In this document: in pieces, positions 16,398-26,363 of the stretch
Layout of the letters: every line of letters starts with the position of its first letter
Numbering within the stretch: position 1 is the first letter of the stretch
From: an uncultured Actinomycetes bacterium
GTDB taxonomy: Bacteria > Actinomycetota > Actinomycetes > Mycobacteriales > Mycobacteriaceae
Assembly (NCBI GenBank): GCA_903884065.1
Contig: CAISDL010000002.1
Coordinates: forward strand, 1 to 64,000
Direction: 5' to 3'
DNA: 64,000 bases
Program-made: the position numbers and the translations under genes
Notes under the pieces: generated by a model
What the model saw: only the letters and a program-made list of their open reading frames with translations
What the model was told of the DNA's origin: nothing
Databases searched by the model: none

Positions 16398-19196
16398 ATG
16401 TTCGCCTGGTGGGGTCGAACCGTATACCGGTATCGATACATCGTTATCGGTCTCATGGTCGCGTTGTGTATCGGCGGCGGTATCTACGGCATGAGCCTGG
16501 GCAAGCACGTGACCCAGAGTGGTTTCTACGACGAGGGCAGCCAGTCGGTGGAGGCCTCGCTGCTCGCCGACGGCGCCTACGGCCGGGACACCTCGGGACA
16601 CATCGTCGCCCTCTACACCGCTCCCGACGGCAAAACCGTCGACGACCCTGAGTTCACCAAGAAGATCCTCGACAATCTCGACCAGGCCCAGAAGGACCAC
16701 CCCGACCAGATCCTCCGGGCGATCGGCTACTTCAAGAATCCCGAGCTCCTGGCGAACATGGCCGATGCCGACAAGAAGCACGCCTTCATGTCGATCCAGC
16801 TCAAGGGCGACAACGACGACACGATCCTGAACAACTACAAAGAGGTCAAGGACAGCTTCAACATCGACGGCATCGATGTGAAGCAGGCCGGCCTGCAGCC
16901 GCTGGCCAACGAACTGACCGGCACCATCGGTGTGGATCAGCAGCGCGCCGAGGTGGCGGCGATCCCACTGGTGGCGGTGCTGCTGTTCTTCGTCTTCGGC
17001 GGCGTGGTGGCCGCCAGCCTCCCGGCCATCATCGGTGGCCTGTCGATCGCCGGCGCCCTGGGCATCATGCGGATGACCGCCGAGGTGACCCCGGTGCACT
17101 TCTTCGCCCAGCCGGTGGTGACGCTGATCGGCCTGGGCATCGCCGTCGACTACGGACTGTTCATCGTCAGCAGATTCCGTGAGGAACTCGCCGAGGGCTA
17201 CGACACCGAGTCCGCGGTGCGCCGCACGGTGATGACGGCCGGACGGACGGTGGTGTTCTCGGCCGTGATCATCGTGGCGTCGTCGTTGCCGCTGCTGTTG
17301 TTCCCGCAGGGCTTCCTGAAGTCGATCACCTACGCGATCATCGCCTCGGTGATGCTGGCCGCGATCCTGTCGATCACCGTGCTGGCGGCGAGCCTGGCCA
17401 TCCTCGGCCCCAACGTCGACGCCCTCGGGGTCAACACCCTGCTCCGGGTGCCGTTCCTGCGCGACTGGCCGTTCTCCCGCAAGATCATCGACTGGTTCGC
17501 CGAGAAGACCCAGAAGACCAAGACCCGCGAAGAGGTGGAGAACGGCTTCTGGGGCAAGCTCGTCAACCGCGTGATGAAACGGCCGTTGCTGTTCGCCGTC
17601 CCGATCATCCTCGTCATGATCGCCATGATCATTCCGCTCGGGAAGCTCTCACTGGGCGGCATCAGCGAGAAGTACCTGCCTCCCAACAACTCCGTTCGGC
17701 TCGCCCAGGAGGAGTTCGACAAGACCTTCCCGGGCTTCCGCACCGAGCCGATCACGCTGGTGATCCAGAACAAGGACGGCCAGCCGGTCACCGACCAGCA
17801 GGTGGCCGAAATCCGCAGCAAGGCGATGGGAATCAACGGGTTCACCGATCCCGACAACAACCCCGACGCGATGTGGAAGGAGCGCCCCTACCTCGACGGC
17901 GCCTCCAAGGACCCCTCGGTGCGGGTGATCCAGAACGGACTCGTCGTCCGCAACGACGCCGCCAAGAAGATCACCGAGTTGCGCGGCATCGTGCCGCCCA
18001 GGGGTCTGTCGCTCTACGTGGGCGGCACCCCCGCGCTGGAACAGGACAGCATCCACAGCCTCTTCTCCAGACTGCCGCTGATGGTGCTGCTGTTGATCAC
18101 CACCACGACAGTGCTGATGTTCCTGGCGTTCGGTTCGCTGGTGCTGCCGATCAAGGCGGCTCTGATGAGCGCGCTGACGCTGGGCTCGACGATGGGTGTG
18201 CTCACCTGGATGTTCGTCGAAGGCCACGGCTCGGGCCTGATGAACTACACCCCGCAGCCGCTGATGGCCCCGATGATCGGGTTGATCATCGCCGTCATCT
18301 ACGGCTTGTCGACCGACTACGAGGTGTTCCTGGTATCCCGAATGGTGGAGGCCCGTGAGCAGGGCATGTCCACCACTGAGGCGATCAGGATCGGCACCGC
18401 CACCACCGGCCGATTGATCACCGCCGCGGCCCTGGTGCTGGCCGTGGTCGCCGGCGCGTTCGTGTTCTCCGACCTGGTGATGATGAAATACCTGGCGTTC
18501 GGCCTGTTGATCGCCCTGCTGCTCGACGCCACCATCGTCCGGATGTTCCTGGTGCCGGCCATCATGAAGATGCTCGGCGACGACTGCTGGTGGGCGCCGA
18601 AGTGGATGAAGCGTCTGCAGAACAAGATCGGCCTGGGCGAGACCACCCTTCCCGACGAGCGTCTACGCCCGGCGCTGACGGCACCCGAGGATGCGCTCGC
18701 CGCCGCCCCGGCCGCCCCATCCCCCGGGCCGATGAGCACGCCGCGCCAACCGGTGGCGCTGAGCACGCCGCGCCAACCGGTGGCGGCGGCGACCGCCGCG
18801 GTCACCGCGCCGGTGAGCGCTCCGGCGAGCGACCCGGTGAGCGAGGCCCCCACCACCCGATTCACCGCCCCCAAGGCCCACGACGAGCGGGATATCAGCT
18901 CGTGGCTCGGGGATCTGCGGCGCAAGACGTCGAAGCGGTCGGCCGGCGTGGATCCTTCCGGTCAGCCGACCAACGTCATCCACGCCGCGCCCACCGACGA
19001 TGCCACCACGGCGATCCGGGTCCAATCCGCCGACGCGACCGAGCGCATCTCCGCCGAACAGACCCGGGCCATCCCGGTGAGCCGGCCGGACAACGTCGAC
19101 ACCGAGGTCGCCACGGAGCAGCTCAATGCCCGCGGTAAGAACAGCGGCGGCGGCGTCAGCGCCGCGGACCTGCTGCGCCGCGAGGGCCGGCTCTAA
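16398..19196 (+). CDS. mmpL3: MmpL3 trehalose-monomycolate transporter
   Basis: A 932-residue RND-family transporter that flips trehalose monomycolate across the inner membrane for mycolic-acid wall assembly. It starts [20 protein letters not shown], with TM1 followed by the first porter domain. The two proton-relay Asp-Tyr pairs are present: D251-Y252 ([11 protein letters not shown]4) and D640-Y641 ([11 protein letters not shown]10). The intracellular tail (about 750-932) is Ala/Pro/Thr-rich and holds two copies of [14 protein letters not shown] lies just upstream of the ATG. It probably shares a transcript with trmB and the NYN gene, although a 60-bp gap with a 17-bp tandem repeat may hold its own control. 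Its stop overlaps that of the convergent AI-2E gene. The gene is essential in mycobacteria. Confidence 0.98.
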   Translation: MFAWWGRTVYRYRYIVIGLMVALCIGGGIYGMSLGKHVTQSGFYDEGSQSVEASLLADGAYGRDTSGHIVALYTAPDGKTVDDPEFTKKILDNLDQAQKDHPDQILRAIGYFKNPELLANMADADKKHAFMSIQLKGDNDDTILNNYKEVKDSFNIDGIDVKQAGLQPLANELTGTIGVDQQRAEVAAIPLVAVLLFFVFGGVVAASLPAIIGGLSIAGALGIMRMTAEVTPVHFFAQPVVTLIGLGIAVDYGLFIVSRFREELAEGYDTESAVRRTVMTAGRTVVFSAVIIVASSLPLLLFPQGFLKSITYAIIASVMLAAILSITVLAASLAILGPNVDALGVNTLLRVPFLRDWPFSRKIIDWFAEKTQKTKTREEVENGFWGKLVNRVMKRPLLFAVPIILVMIAMIIPLGKLSLGGISEKYLPPNNSVRLAQEEFDKTFPGFRTEPITLVIQNKDGQPVTDQQVAEIRSKAMGINGFTDPDNNPDAMWKERPYLDGASKDPSVRVIQNGLVVRNDAAKKITELRGIVPPRGLSLYVGGTPALEQDSIHSLFSRLPLMVLLLITTTTVLMFLAFGSLVLPIKAALMSALTLGSTMGVLTWMFVEGHGSGLMNYTPQPLMAPMIGLIIAVIYGLSTDYEVFLVSRMVEAREQGMSTTEAIRIGTATTGRLITAAALVLAVVAGAFVFSDLVMMKYLAFGLLIALLLDATIVRMFLVPAIMKMLGDDCWWAPKWMKRLQNKIGLGETTLPDERLRPALTAPEDALAAAPAAPSPGPMSTPRQPVALSTPRQPVAAATAAVTAPVSAPASDPVSEAPTTRFTAPKAHDERDISSWLGDLRRKTSKRSAGVDPSGQPTNVIHAAPTDDATTAIRVQSADATERISAEQTRAIPVSRPDNVDTEVATEQLNARGKNSGGGVSAADLLRREGRL
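18733..18786. repeat. Two 27-bp direct repeats in the mmpL3 C-terminal tail
   Basis: tgagcacgccgcgccaaccg begins at 18733 and again at 18760, encoding STPRQPVAL then STPRQPVAA. The period of 27 keeps the frame. It lies in the disordered cytoplasmic tail, outside the transport core. Confidence 0.85.
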
Positions 19197-20320
19197 CCGG
19201 CCGTGTCGGGCTCGGCGTCCATCACGACCGCATCGTCGCCGGCCTCGAGCACGGCCGCCTCGACGGCCGGATCCGGTGCTGCCAGAACACGAATGGCGCT
19301 GTTGAGGAAGGCCAGCACAGGTACCGACAGCAGTGCGCCGATGATGCCGGCCAGCACCGCTCCGGTGGCGATGGCGAGCACGATGGCCAGCGGATGGATG
19401 GACACCGCGCGCCCCATCACCAACGGCTGCAGCACGTGGGCCTCGAGTTGCTGCACGGCGATGATCAGGCCGAGGGTGATCAGCGCGTAGACCACGCCCT
19501 TGGCCAGCAGTGCCACCACGACGGCGAGGAACCCGGTGAGGACCGCACCGATCAGCGGCACGAACGCGCCGAGGAAGACCAGCGATGCCAACGGCAGCGC
19601 AAGTGGCACGCCCATGATCGCCAGGCCGGTGCCGATGCCGATCGCGTCGACCAGTGCCACCAGAAATGTCGCCCGCACATACCCGATGAGGGATCCGAAG
19701 CCGGCGCGACCGGCGGCACGCACCCGCGTCCGGGTGTGCGCCGGAACGATCCGGGTGAGGTAGTCGTAGATGTTGCGGCCGCCGTAGAGCAGGAAGATCA
19801 ACGTGAACAACGTCAGGAGCGCGCCGGTCACGATCTCCGTGATCGTCGCCGCGGTGGACAGTGCGCCGGTCGTGAGTTTCTCCTGGTTGTCGCGCAACGC
19901 CGTGACGGCCGCATCACCGGCCTTGTCGATCTGATCCCGGCTCAGATGCGCCGGGCCCTCGATGAGCCAGCGGGTGGCGTTGTCGATACTCCGGGTCACT
20001 TGCTCGGTGAGGTCTGGCAAACCCGAAACGAATTGGCTCACAACGAAAGTCATGATGCCGCCGAATACCGCCAGAGAACTCAGCAGGACGAGTGCGACGG
20101 CCCCGCCGCGCGGTGCCCCACGGCGGTCCAGCCAGTCCACCGCGGGAAGCAGCAACGCGGTCAGGATGACGGCCATGGCGACCGGAACCACGATCACCTT
20201 GAGGCGCCCGACGAGCCAGAGCAGGGCGACGATCGCGGCGAGGATCAGCAGCAGGCGCCATGCCCAGGCGGCGGCCTTGCGGACAAGGGGGTCAACGGCA
20301 TCGTCGTCGCAGACCTGCAT
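19193..20320 (-). CDS. AI-2E family transporter (PerM-like membrane protein)
   Basis: A 375-residue polytopic membrane protein. Hydrophobic segments begin at about 20 ([18 protein letters not shown]) and continue as pairs. The family region [23 protein letters not shown] and [22 protein letters not shown], characteristic of AI-2E/PerM proteins, is clear. The substrate is not known in mycobacteria. ATG 20320 has TAGGCT 6 nt upstream, so it is likely leaderless. It is divergent from the gene at 20340 and tail-to-tail with mmpL3, their stop codons overlapping by 3 bp. It corresponds by position to Rv0205. Confidence 0.9.
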   Translation of the reverse strand: MQVCDDDAVDPLVRKAAAWAWRLLLILAAIVALLWLVGRLKVIVVPVAMAVILTALLLPAVDWLDRRGAPRGGAVALVLLSSLAVFGGIMTFVVSQFVSGLPDLTEQVTRSIDNATRWLIEGPAHLSRDQIDKAGDAAVTALRDNQEKLTTGALSTAATITEIVTGALLTLFTLIFLLYGGRNIYDYLTRIVPAHTRTRVRAAGRAGFGSLIGYVRATFLVALVDAIGIGTGLAIMGVPLALPLASLVFLGAFVPLIGAVLTGFLAVVVALLAKGVVYALITLGLIIAVQQLEAHVLQPLVMGRAVSIHPLAIVLAIATGAVLAGIIGALLSVPVLAFLNSAIRVLAAPDPAVEAAVLEAGDDAVVMDAEPDTAG

Positions 20321-20339
20321 GGAGCCAGCCTAATCGCCG
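20321..20339. promoter_or_regulatory. 19-bp divergent promoter gap
   Basis: The start codons at 20320 (minus) and 20340 (plus) are only 19 bp apart. TAGGCT, the minus-strand complement of 20327-20332, lies exactly 6 nt from the minus ATG and fits a leaderless -10. For the plus gene, CCTAAT (20329-20334) ends 5 nt before the GTG. The two elements overlap, so simultaneous initiation would be mutually exclusive. Confidence 0.45.
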
Positions 20340-21497
20340 GTGGCTGACATGCCGCGGCAAAGCGGCGGACCCCCCGGGCACGCCGTTACCCTGGATGTCG
20401 TGGCCCACGACGCGCCGGCAGACGGCGCCCGCGAGCAACACCGTCCCCGGACCAGGGGCAAGTACTGGTGGCTACGGTGGGCGGTGCTCGCGGTCGCCGT
20501 GGTCGTGCTGGTCGTGGAAGCCAGTCTGGTGTGGGACCAACTGGCCAAGGCGTGGGCGAGTCTGCTGTCGGCCAACGTCTGGTGGGTGCTGGCGGCGGTC
20601 GCGGCCGCGATGCTGTCGATGCACAGCTTCGCCCAGATCCAGCGGACCCTGCTTCGATCCGCGGGTGTGACTGTCCGGCAATGGCGTTCGGAGGCGGCGT
20701 TCTACGCCGGGAACGCGTTGAGCACCACCCTGCCCGGCGGGCCGGTGCTCTCAGCCACGTTCGTCTACCGCCAACAGCGCCAGTGGGGCGCCTCGCGGGT
20801 GGTGGCGTCCTGGCAGCTGGTGATGTCGGGAGCGCTTCAGGTGGTGGGCCTGGCGCTGCTGGGCCTGGGTGGCGCATTCCTGTTGGGCGCCAAGAACAAT
20901 CCGTTCTCGCTGTTGTTCACGCTCGGCGGTTTCGTCATCCTGCTGCTGCTGGCCCAGGCGGTGGCGACACGGCCCGAATTGATCGACGGCATCGGCGTGA
21001 CGGTGTTGGGCTGGGTGAATTCGGCCCGCGGTAAGCCCGTCGACACCGGCCTGCGCAAGTGGCGGGAGACGCTCTCGCAGTTGGAGTCGGTGAGCCTGGG
21101 CCGGCGCGCACTCGGCGAGGCGTTCGGGTGGTCGCTGTTCAACTGGATCGCCGACGTTGCGTGCCTGGCGTTCGCGGCGTACGCCGCCGGCGGACACCCT
21201 TCCCTGGCGGGCCTGACGGTGGCCTACGCGGCCGCGCGTGCCGTCGGGGCGATCCCGCTGATGCCGGGCGGGCTGCTGGTGGTCGAGGCGGTGCTGGTAC
21301 CGGGTCTGGTCTCCAGCGGTATGGCGCTGCCGTCGGCGATCTCGGCGATGTTGATCTACCGGCTGGTGAGTTGGATCTTCATCTCGACGATCGGCTGGGT
21401 GGTGTTCTTCTTCATGTTCCGCACCGAGGGCGTCCTGGATCCCGAGGCCGTGGTCGAGGAACTGGCCCCGCCGGACGAGCCCGACCGACGACTCTGA
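20340..21497 (+). CDS. LPG-synthase-like / UPF0104 integral membrane protein
   Basis: A 385-residue membrane protein of the lysylphosphatidylglycerol synthase transmembrane (UPF0104) family. A charged 42-residue N-terminus precedes six to eight membrane segments. The family signature GNALSTTLPGGPVLSATFVYR (about 124-144) and the late motif AVGAIPLMPGGLLVVEA are visible. No aminoacyl-transferase domain is attached. It starts at GTG 20340 with no Shine-Dalgarno, consistent with a leaderless transcript. DUF3054 follows 9 bp later. By position it is the Rv0204c counterpart. Transport or flipping of a lipid is a family-level guess. Confidence 0.87.
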   Translation: MADMPRQSGGPPGHAVTLDVVAHDAPADGAREQHRPRTRGKYWWLRWAVLAVAVVVLVVEASLVWDQLAKAWASLLSANVWWVLAAVAAAMLSMHSFAQIQRTLLRSAGVTVRQWRSEAAFYAGNALSTTLPGGPVLSATFVYRQQRQWGASRVVASWQLVMSGALQVVGLALLGLGGAFLLGAKNNPFSLLFTLGGFVILLLLAQAVATRPELIDGIGVTVLGWVNSARGKPVDTGLRKWRETLSQLESVSLGRRALGEAFGWSLFNWIADVACLAFAAYAAGGHPSLAGLTVAYAAARAVGAIPLMPGGLLVVEAVLVPGLVSSGMALPSAISAMLIYRLVSWIFISTIGWVVFFFMFRTEGVLDPEAVVEELAPPDEPDRRL

Positions 21498-21506
21498 ATA
21501 CCCTCG

Positions 21507-21917
21507 ATGACCATGTCTGAAGACCACCCCGAGTCCGTGACACGCCCCGATGGGATTGCGGGTAACCGCACGCTGCCGGCGCTGACGGCCGACGTCGCCT
21601 GCATCATCGCCTTCATCGCACTGGGCCGGCGCAACCACGCAGAAGGTGTGACCGTCGCGGGGGTCGCCGAGACCGCGTGGCCGTTCGTGACGGGGGCCCT
21701 GGTCGGGTGGTTGGCCAGTCGCGGATGGCGCAGGCCCACCGCGCTCGTCCCGACCGGAGTCGTGGTGTGGGTGTGCACCGTCGCCGTCGGGATGGCGCTG
21801 CGCAAGGCCACCGGAGCCGGCATAGCACTGAGCTTCGTCGCGGTGGCCACGGTAGTCACCGCAGCGCTCATGCTGGGCTGGCGCGCCATCGCGACAGCGC
21901 GAGCCCGGCGCCGCTGA
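21507..21917 (+). CDS. DUF3054 small membrane protein
   Basis: A 136-residue protein with four hydrophobic segments: ALTADVACIIAFIALG, WPFVTGALVGWLAS, ALVPTGVVVWVCTVAVGMAL and ALSFVAVATVVTAALMLGW. The spacing and GRRNHAEG after the first segment are typical of DUF3054. The start is either ATG 21507 or ATG 21513. TACCCT (21499-21504) lies 8 nt before 21513 and could make that a leaderless start. It is 9 bp downstream of the UPF0104 gene and may be cotranscribed. Function unknown. Confidence 0.8.
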   Translation: MTMSEDHPESVTRPDGIAGNRTLPALTADVACIIAFIALGRRNHAEGVTVAGVAETAWPFVTGALVGWLASRGWRRPTALVPTGVVVWVCTVAVGMALRKATGAGIALSFVAVATVVTAALMLGWRAIATARARRR

Positions 21918-22280
21918 CTACGACGCGGCGTCGTCGGACGAGTCGCCGCCGCCGCAGCGGTTCCGCATATCCGTCAGAGGCTGGCGGATCCCCGAGAGCT
22001 CGGCCTTGACCTGCGGGTTGGCGTCGAGGTACTGCTGAATCTGGCTGCGGAGGGTGTCGCGCGGCGTGCCCTCCAGGCCGGTGAAGAAGGCGTTCACGTC
22101 CGGATGGGTGAAGAGATAGGCCGACGTCGCGGCCGACACACCGGCCGCGGTTCCGGCCAGGTCGGCGGCGGTGCAGTTCGGCGGGTCGGCCAGTGCCGAG
22201 GGAGCCATCCCGACGAGCAACGCGCTCGCGCCGATCGTTGCACCGATCAGGCGGCGCGCCTGGCGGGAATTCAGCATCAT
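21918..22280 (-). CDS. Secreted hemophore-like heme-binding protein (Rv0203 family)
   Basis: About 120 residues (start MMLNSRQARRLIGATIGASA; ATG 22280 or 22277, GGAG 7 nt before the first). A Sec signal peptide ends near PSALADP. The mature part is a small helical domain with two cysteines (NCTAADLAG... and MRNRCGGG). The segment TSAYLFTHPDVNAFF keeps the Tyr-x4-His pair that aligns, from memory, with the heme-coordinating Y59/H63 of Rv0203. NPQVKAELSGIRQPLTDMRNRC matches the family's end. It is divergent from mmpL11 and close to mmpL3, the two transporters reported to accept heme from Rv0203. I extended neither start beyond 22280 because upstream codons lack signal-peptide character. Confidence 0.85.
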   Translation of the reverse strand: MMLNSRQARRLIGATIGASALLVGMAPSALADPPNCTAADLAGTAAGVSAATSAYLFTHPDVNAFFTGLEGTPRDTLRSQIQQYLDANPQVKAELSGIRQPLTDMRNRCGGGDSSDDAAS

Positions 22281-22501
22281 CCTCGGACTCCTATTCGTGC
22301 ACTGCATCACTGACAGCCTCGCGCACCATCCTAAGGCAAACGGCCGGTTCACCCGGGCGTCGGGAGCGATCGCCGGTGCTGTGCGGCAGCTGGGGACACC
22401 ACGCGGCAAAGGTTTGCACACACCGTGCTGCGGTAGGCTCGCAGCCACGCAGATCGGTGTTCACCGGGGGAGATGCGGGGAGAAAAGCCATCCAGCAGTT
22501 C
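22281..22501. promoter_or_regulatory. Divergent intergenic region between hemophore-like gene and mmpL11
   Basis: The longest gene-free gap in the window (221 bp). TAGGAT on the minus strand near 22330 and TAGGCT (22434-22439) on the plus strand fit -10 elements for the hemophore-like gene and mmpL11. GGGGAGA repeats at about 22468-22482 could help mmpL11 translation but are distant. I searched for an IdeR-type iron box (TTAGGTTAGGCTAACCTAA) and see only fragments. Confidence 0.4.
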
Positions 22502-25462
22502 ATGATGCGTCTGAGCGCCGGCCTGCGCAGACACCGTTGGGTGGTCTTCCTCTGCTGGTTGCTGGCACTGGTGCCGTCGTTGACGCTGGCGCTGACTCAG
22601 TCCAACCAGCTGACCGGCGGTGGATTCGACGTCGCGGGCTCACAGTCACTGAAGGTCCAGTATCAGCTCGAGGACCACTACCCGCAGTTGGGCGCATCGC
22701 CGCTCGCACTCGTCGCCGCGCCGCGCGCCGACGCCACCTACACCGACATGGCCGACGCGGTCGCCCAACTGGAGCAGGCCGCGAAGCAGGTTCCCAGTCT
22801 CGAGGTCGTGCCGAACCCGACCCAGCCGGCCCCGGCGCCCGACCGGCCCTACGTGGTCTCGCTGAAACTGGATTTCAACAACACCGGCGCGGTCGACGTC
22901 GCGCGTCAGCTTCGCGCCAAGGTCGGCGTCAGCGGCGACCAGCCGGGCAGGACAGCCAACGGCCGGGTGAAGCTCTACGTCATCGGGCAGGGCGCACTCG
23001 GCGCCGCAGCGCAGACCAGCACCAAACACGACATCGCCGCCGCCGAGCGCTGGAACCTGCCGATCGTCCTGATCGTGCTGGTCGCCGTGTTCGGCTCGCT
23101 GGCTGCCGCGGCGATCCCGCTGGCACTGGGCATCTGCACGGTGGTGGTGACCATGGGCGTGGTTTACCTACTGTCGACGGTCACCACCATGTCGGTGTTC
23201 GTCACGTCGACGGTGTCGATGTTCGGCATCGCGCTGGCGATCGACTATTCGCTGTTCATTCTCATGCGGTACCGCGAGGAGTTGCGGGCCGGCCGCGATC
23301 CCGATCGGGCCGCCGACGCCGCGATGGCGACCTCGGGCCTGGCCGTCGTGCTGTCGGGGCTCACCGTGGTGGCCTCACTGACCGGCATCTATCTCATCGG
23401 CACACCGGTGCTGCGGTCGATGGCGACCGGGGCGATCCTCGCGGTGGCGTTCGCGGTGCTCACCTCGGCGACCCTCATTCCGGCCGTGCTGTCGCTCTTC
23501 GGGCGCGCGGCGGCCCGGCGTTCCCCGCTGTTGAACTGGTCGCGCCGCCCGGAAGCGACCCAGTCCCGGTTCTGGACGCGCTGGGTCGGGACGGTCATGC
23601 GCCGGCCGTGGGTCTCGGCGGTGTCCGCGACCGCGCTCCTACTGGTTCTCGCCGCCCCGTCATTCGGCATGGTGTTGGGCAACAGCCTGCAGCGACAGTT
23701 CCCGTCCTCGCACGAGATCCGGGGCGGCGTGGCAGCCGCTGCGCAAGCACTCGGCCCGGGCGCGCTGGGCCCGGTGCGCATCCTGGTCTCCTTCCCGAAT
23801 CCCGACGCCAACGATCCCCGCAACGCTCCGACGCTGGACGCGGTGGCCCGGGCGACGGGGCAGGCGGTCAACATCGTGTCGGTGTCGCCGCCGATGTTCG
23901 GCGATGACAATCGCAGCGCCCTGTTGTCCGCGGTGCTCGCGGTGGATCCCGAGGAGATGCGGGCGCGTGACACCATCGACTGGCTGCGCGCCACTCTGCC
24001 GAAAATCCCTGAACTCGATGCCGCCGGCCAGGCGGCTACGGGAACCGATGTCGCCGGTGTCCGCATCGACGTCGGCGGACCCACCGCCCTGATCAAAGAC
24101 TTCGACGACCGGGTCGCCCACACCCAACTGCTGGTGTTCGCGTTCGTCTCGGTGATCGCCTTCATCATGTTGCTGATCTCGATCCGATCGGTGGTGCTGG
24201 CGCTCAAGGGCGTCCTGATGACCGTGCTGTCGGTCGCGGCCGCTTACGGAAGCCTGGTGGTGGTCTTCCAGTGGGGATGGCTGGAGAAGCTGGGCTTCGA
24301 GCCGATCAGTTCCATCGACAGCACCATCCCGCCACTGGTCCTGGCGATGACCTTCGGCCTGTCGATGGATTACGAGATCTTCCTGCTGACCCGGATCCGG
24401 GAGCGCTTCCTGCAGTCCGGCGACACCCGCGACGCCGTCGCGTACGGCGTGGCGACCAGCGCCCGCACCATCACCAGCGCGGCGCTGATCATGATCGCGG
24501 TGTTCATCGGCTTCGCGTTCGCCGGCATGCCCCTGGTCGCCCAACTCGGAGTGGCCTGCGCGGTGGCGATCGCCGTGGACGCCACGGTGGTGCGCCTGGT
24601 GCTGGTGCCCGCGCTGATGGCGATGTTCGACAAGTGGAACTGGTGGCTGCCTGGCTGGCTGGCCCGCATCCTGCCGTCGGTGGACTTCGACCGGCCGCTA
24701 CCGAAGCTCGACATCGGCGATGTCGTCGTCATCCCCGACGACATCTCCAGCCTCGTGCCGCCACAGGCCGATATGCGCACCGTTGTCCGCGACGCCGCCC
24801 GGCTCAAGGTACTGGCACCCGACGCCGTCAACGTCATCGACCCGATGGCGTTCAGCGGGTGCGGTTCGGCGGCGACCCGCAACGACGGTGAACTCGCGGC
24901 GGCGGCTCCGGCGCGGCTGGCGGCCACGCTCGGCAGCGCCCTCGACTGGCGGCGCGCCCGCCCCGCCGGGGCGCCCCGCTCCGCGACCCTGCGTCCGGTC
25001 CATCCGGTGACGATGTGGCGGGGCCGGCTCGCGGTGGCGCTCGACGCGCTGGAGACCGAGGCGGCCGTGGCGCGTCGCATTCCGGTCGAGACGACCAACG
25101 TGCAGCTGCCCACCGGCGACCGGCTGCAGATTCCTACCGCGGCGGAGACTCTGCGGATGAAGGGCTTTCTGGCGCTGTGCCGGAACAGCCGCACGGACTT
25201 CGCCGAATTGGCAGACCTCGCAGACGCGGCCGGTGTCGACAACGCCGCCAGGGTGCTGGCCGGGATCGACGGGTACTACAGTGCTGGACGACGAGAGCGA
25301 CTGTGGATTGCGACTCAACTGGTTCGCCGGTTGGCCGGTCCGATTCCTTCCGAGGCACCCGATGACGACCGGTGGTCCGGGCCGGACGCGGATGCGCGGT
25401 GGGACGACGTCCGGCAGCGGTGCCTGTCGCTCGCGGTGGCGATCATGGAGGAGGCGGGTTGA
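22502..25462 (+). CDS. mmpL11: MmpL11 lipid (and heme-linked) transporter
   Basis: A 986-residue RND/MMPL transporter. The start MMRLSAGLRRHRWVVFLCWL at ATG 22502 is chosen because it resembles the recalled M. tuberculosis MmpL11 N-terminus (MMRLSRNLRRCRW); the frame stays open farther upstream without meaning. Proton-relay pairs are D248-Y249 (ALAIDYSLF) and D623-Y624 (LSMDYEIFL). Two porter domains and 11-12 membrane segments are followed by a soluble C-terminal domain of about 270 residues. MmpL11 exports monomeromycolyl diacylglycerol and mycolate wax esters and has been linked to heme uptake. The downstream HTH gene begins inside its stop codon (TTGA). Confidence 0.96.
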   Translation: MMRLSAGLRRHRWVVFLCWLLALVPSLTLALTQSNQLTGGGFDVAGSQSLKVQYQLEDHYPQLGASPLALVAAPRADATYTDMADAVAQLEQAAKQVPSLEVVPNPTQPAPAPDRPYVVSLKLDFNNTGAVDVARQLRAKVGVSGDQPGRTANGRVKLYVIGQGALGAAAQTSTKHDIAAAERWNLPIVLIVLVAVFGSLAAAAIPLALGICTVVVTMGVVYLLSTVTTMSVFVTSTVSMFGIALAIDYSLFILMRYREELRAGRDPDRAADAAMATSGLAVVLSGLTVVASLTGIYLIGTPVLRSMATGAILAVAFAVLTSATLIPAVLSLFGRAAARRSPLLNWSRRPEATQSRFWTRWVGTVMRRPWVSAVSATALLLVLAAPSFGMVLGNSLQRQFPSSHEIRGGVAAAAQALGPGALGPVRILVSFPNPDANDPRNAPTLDAVARATGQAVNIVSVSPPMFGDDNRSALLSAVLAVDPEEMRARDTIDWLRATLPKIPELDAAGQAATGTDVAGVRIDVGGPTALIKDFDDRVAHTQLLVFAFVSVIAFIMLLISIRSVVLALKGVLMTVLSVAAAYGSLVVVFQWGWLEKLGFEPISSIDSTIPPLVLAMTFGLSMDYEIFLLTRIRERFLQSGDTRDAVAYGVATSARTITSAALIMIAVFIGFAFAGMPLVAQLGVACAVAIAVDATVVRLVLVPALMAMFDKWNWWLPGWLARILPSVDFDRPLPKLDIGDVVVIPDDISSLVPPQADMRTVVRDAARLKVLAPDAVNVIDPMAFSGCGSAATRNDGELAAAAPARLAATLGSALDWRRARPAGAPRSATLRPVHPVTMWRGRLAVALDALETEAAVARRIPVETTNVQLPTGDRLQIPTAAETLRMKGFLALCRNSRTDFAELADLADAAGVDNAARVLAGIDGYYSAGRRERLWIATQLVRRLAGPIPSEAPDDDRWSGPDADARWDDVRQRCLSLAVAIMEEAG

Positions 25463-25935
25463 CTCGCCCGTATCAGCGCGTCGACGGCACCCCGGTCGAG
25501 TTCTGGCCGACGGCGTCGATCCGCGATGCGTTGCAGGGCGGCGACATCGCCGTATGGCAGCGCATCGTCGTGGCGATGAAGCGCGACCCCTACGGCCGCA
25601 CCGCCCGTCAGGTCGAGGAGGTGCTGCACTCGGCCGCCCCCTACGGTGTCTCGCAGGCACTCGCCGAAGTTCTGGTGCGTGCGCGAAGTCACCTGGAGCT
25701 CAACGAGAGGAAAGAAGCGGCCCGACATGTCCGGATCCTGATGGAGCGGTCCGGACTCAGCGTCGAGGAGTTCGCGTCCAGGATCGGCGTCGCCCCGGCG
25801 GACTTCGCCGGCTATCTCGACGCGGCGGTGAGCCCGCCGGCCTCGCTGATGATCCGGATGCGCCGGCTGTCCGACCGGTTCGCGAAGATGCGGGCCCAAC
25901 AGTCCCAGGGACAGACCGCCCGGGGCGAACGATGA
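25459..25935 (+). CDS. Small HTH-containing regulator-like protein
   Basis: A 158-residue protein whose probable start is a TTG at 25459, overlapping the mmpL11 TGA, with GGAGGAGG directly upstream. No ATG/GTG gives a better start. Residues about 35-75 (RDPYGRTARQVEEVLHS and on) are helical. LSVEEFASRIGVAPADFAGYL (about 97-117) looks like a Cro/XRE-type helix-turn-helix, and a basic helix RMRRLSDRFAKMRAQ follows. Translational coupling to mmpL11 suggests a shared role, perhaps regulation of this operon. It corresponds by position to Rv0201c. Target unknown. Confidence 0.78.
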   Translation: MTRPYQRVDGTPVEFWPTASIRDALQGGDIAVWQRIVVAMKRDPYGRTARQVEEVLHSAAPYGVSQALAEVLVRARSHLELNERKEAARHVRILMERSGLSVEEFASRIGVAPADFAGYLDAAVSPPASLMIRMRRLSDRFAKMRAQQSQGQTARGER

Positions 25936-26363
25936 GTATCCCGAACCCGAATACGACTGAGCTGAGCCTGATTCTGCGGGAAACCCGCACGGTGGCAGTG
26001 GTCGGAGCGTCCGATGACCCAGCCCGTCCGAGTAACGACGTGTTCGGCTACCTGGCCCGGTCCAGCCACTTCGAGCTCTATCCGGTGAACCCCAACGTCA
26101 CCGAGGTCGGGGGTGTGACGGCCTATCCGCGGCTCGCCGATGTGCCGGTCGCCGTGGACATGGTCGACGTATTCCGCCGCTACGACGATCTGCCCGGCGT
26201 GCTACGGGAGACGCTGGAGTTGACGCCCCGCCCGAAGTACCTCTGGCTGCAACAGGGTTTATGGCACGATGAAGTCGGCGAGGCGGCGTGCGCGGCGGGT
26301 ATGACGGTCATCATGGACCGCTGCCTCAAAGTCGACTACGCCCTGCTGGTCACCGGGAGTTGA
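25932..26363 (+). CDS. CoA-binding (Rossmann-like) protein, YccU type
   Basis: A 143-residue single-domain CoA_binding protein of usual length. It contains TVAVVGASDDPARPSNDVFGYL (nucleotide loop), FELYPVNPNVTEVGGVTAYP and AVDMVDVFRR, then LWLQQGLWHDEVGEAACAAG and the terminal MDRCLKVDYALL. These match succinyl-CoA-ligase-like CoA-binding domains. No partner catalytic domain is present, so the role is unknown. ATG 25932 overlaps the preceding stop (ATGA), giving a three-gene coupled run mmpL11-HTH-CoA-binding. Its 3' end overlaps the convergent OmamB-like gene by 14 bp. Confidence 0.9.
   Translation: MSIPNPNTTELSLILRETRTVAVVGASDDPARPSNDVFGYLARSSHFELYPVNPNVTEVGGVTAYPRLADVPVAVDMVDVFRRYDDLPGVLRETLELTPRPKYLWLQQGLWHDEVGEAACAAGMTVIMDRCLKVDYALLVTGS

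Noticed and set aside
22193-22501. Upstream extension of mmpL11 by 103 codons
   Set aside because: It overlaps the divergent signal-peptide gene and carries no conserved residues; the recalled MmpL11 N-terminus begins at the MMRLS position.
22281-22501. Possible IdeR iron box between the hemophore-like gene and mmpL11
   Set aside because: Only fragments such as TTAGG are present, not the 19-bp palindrome.
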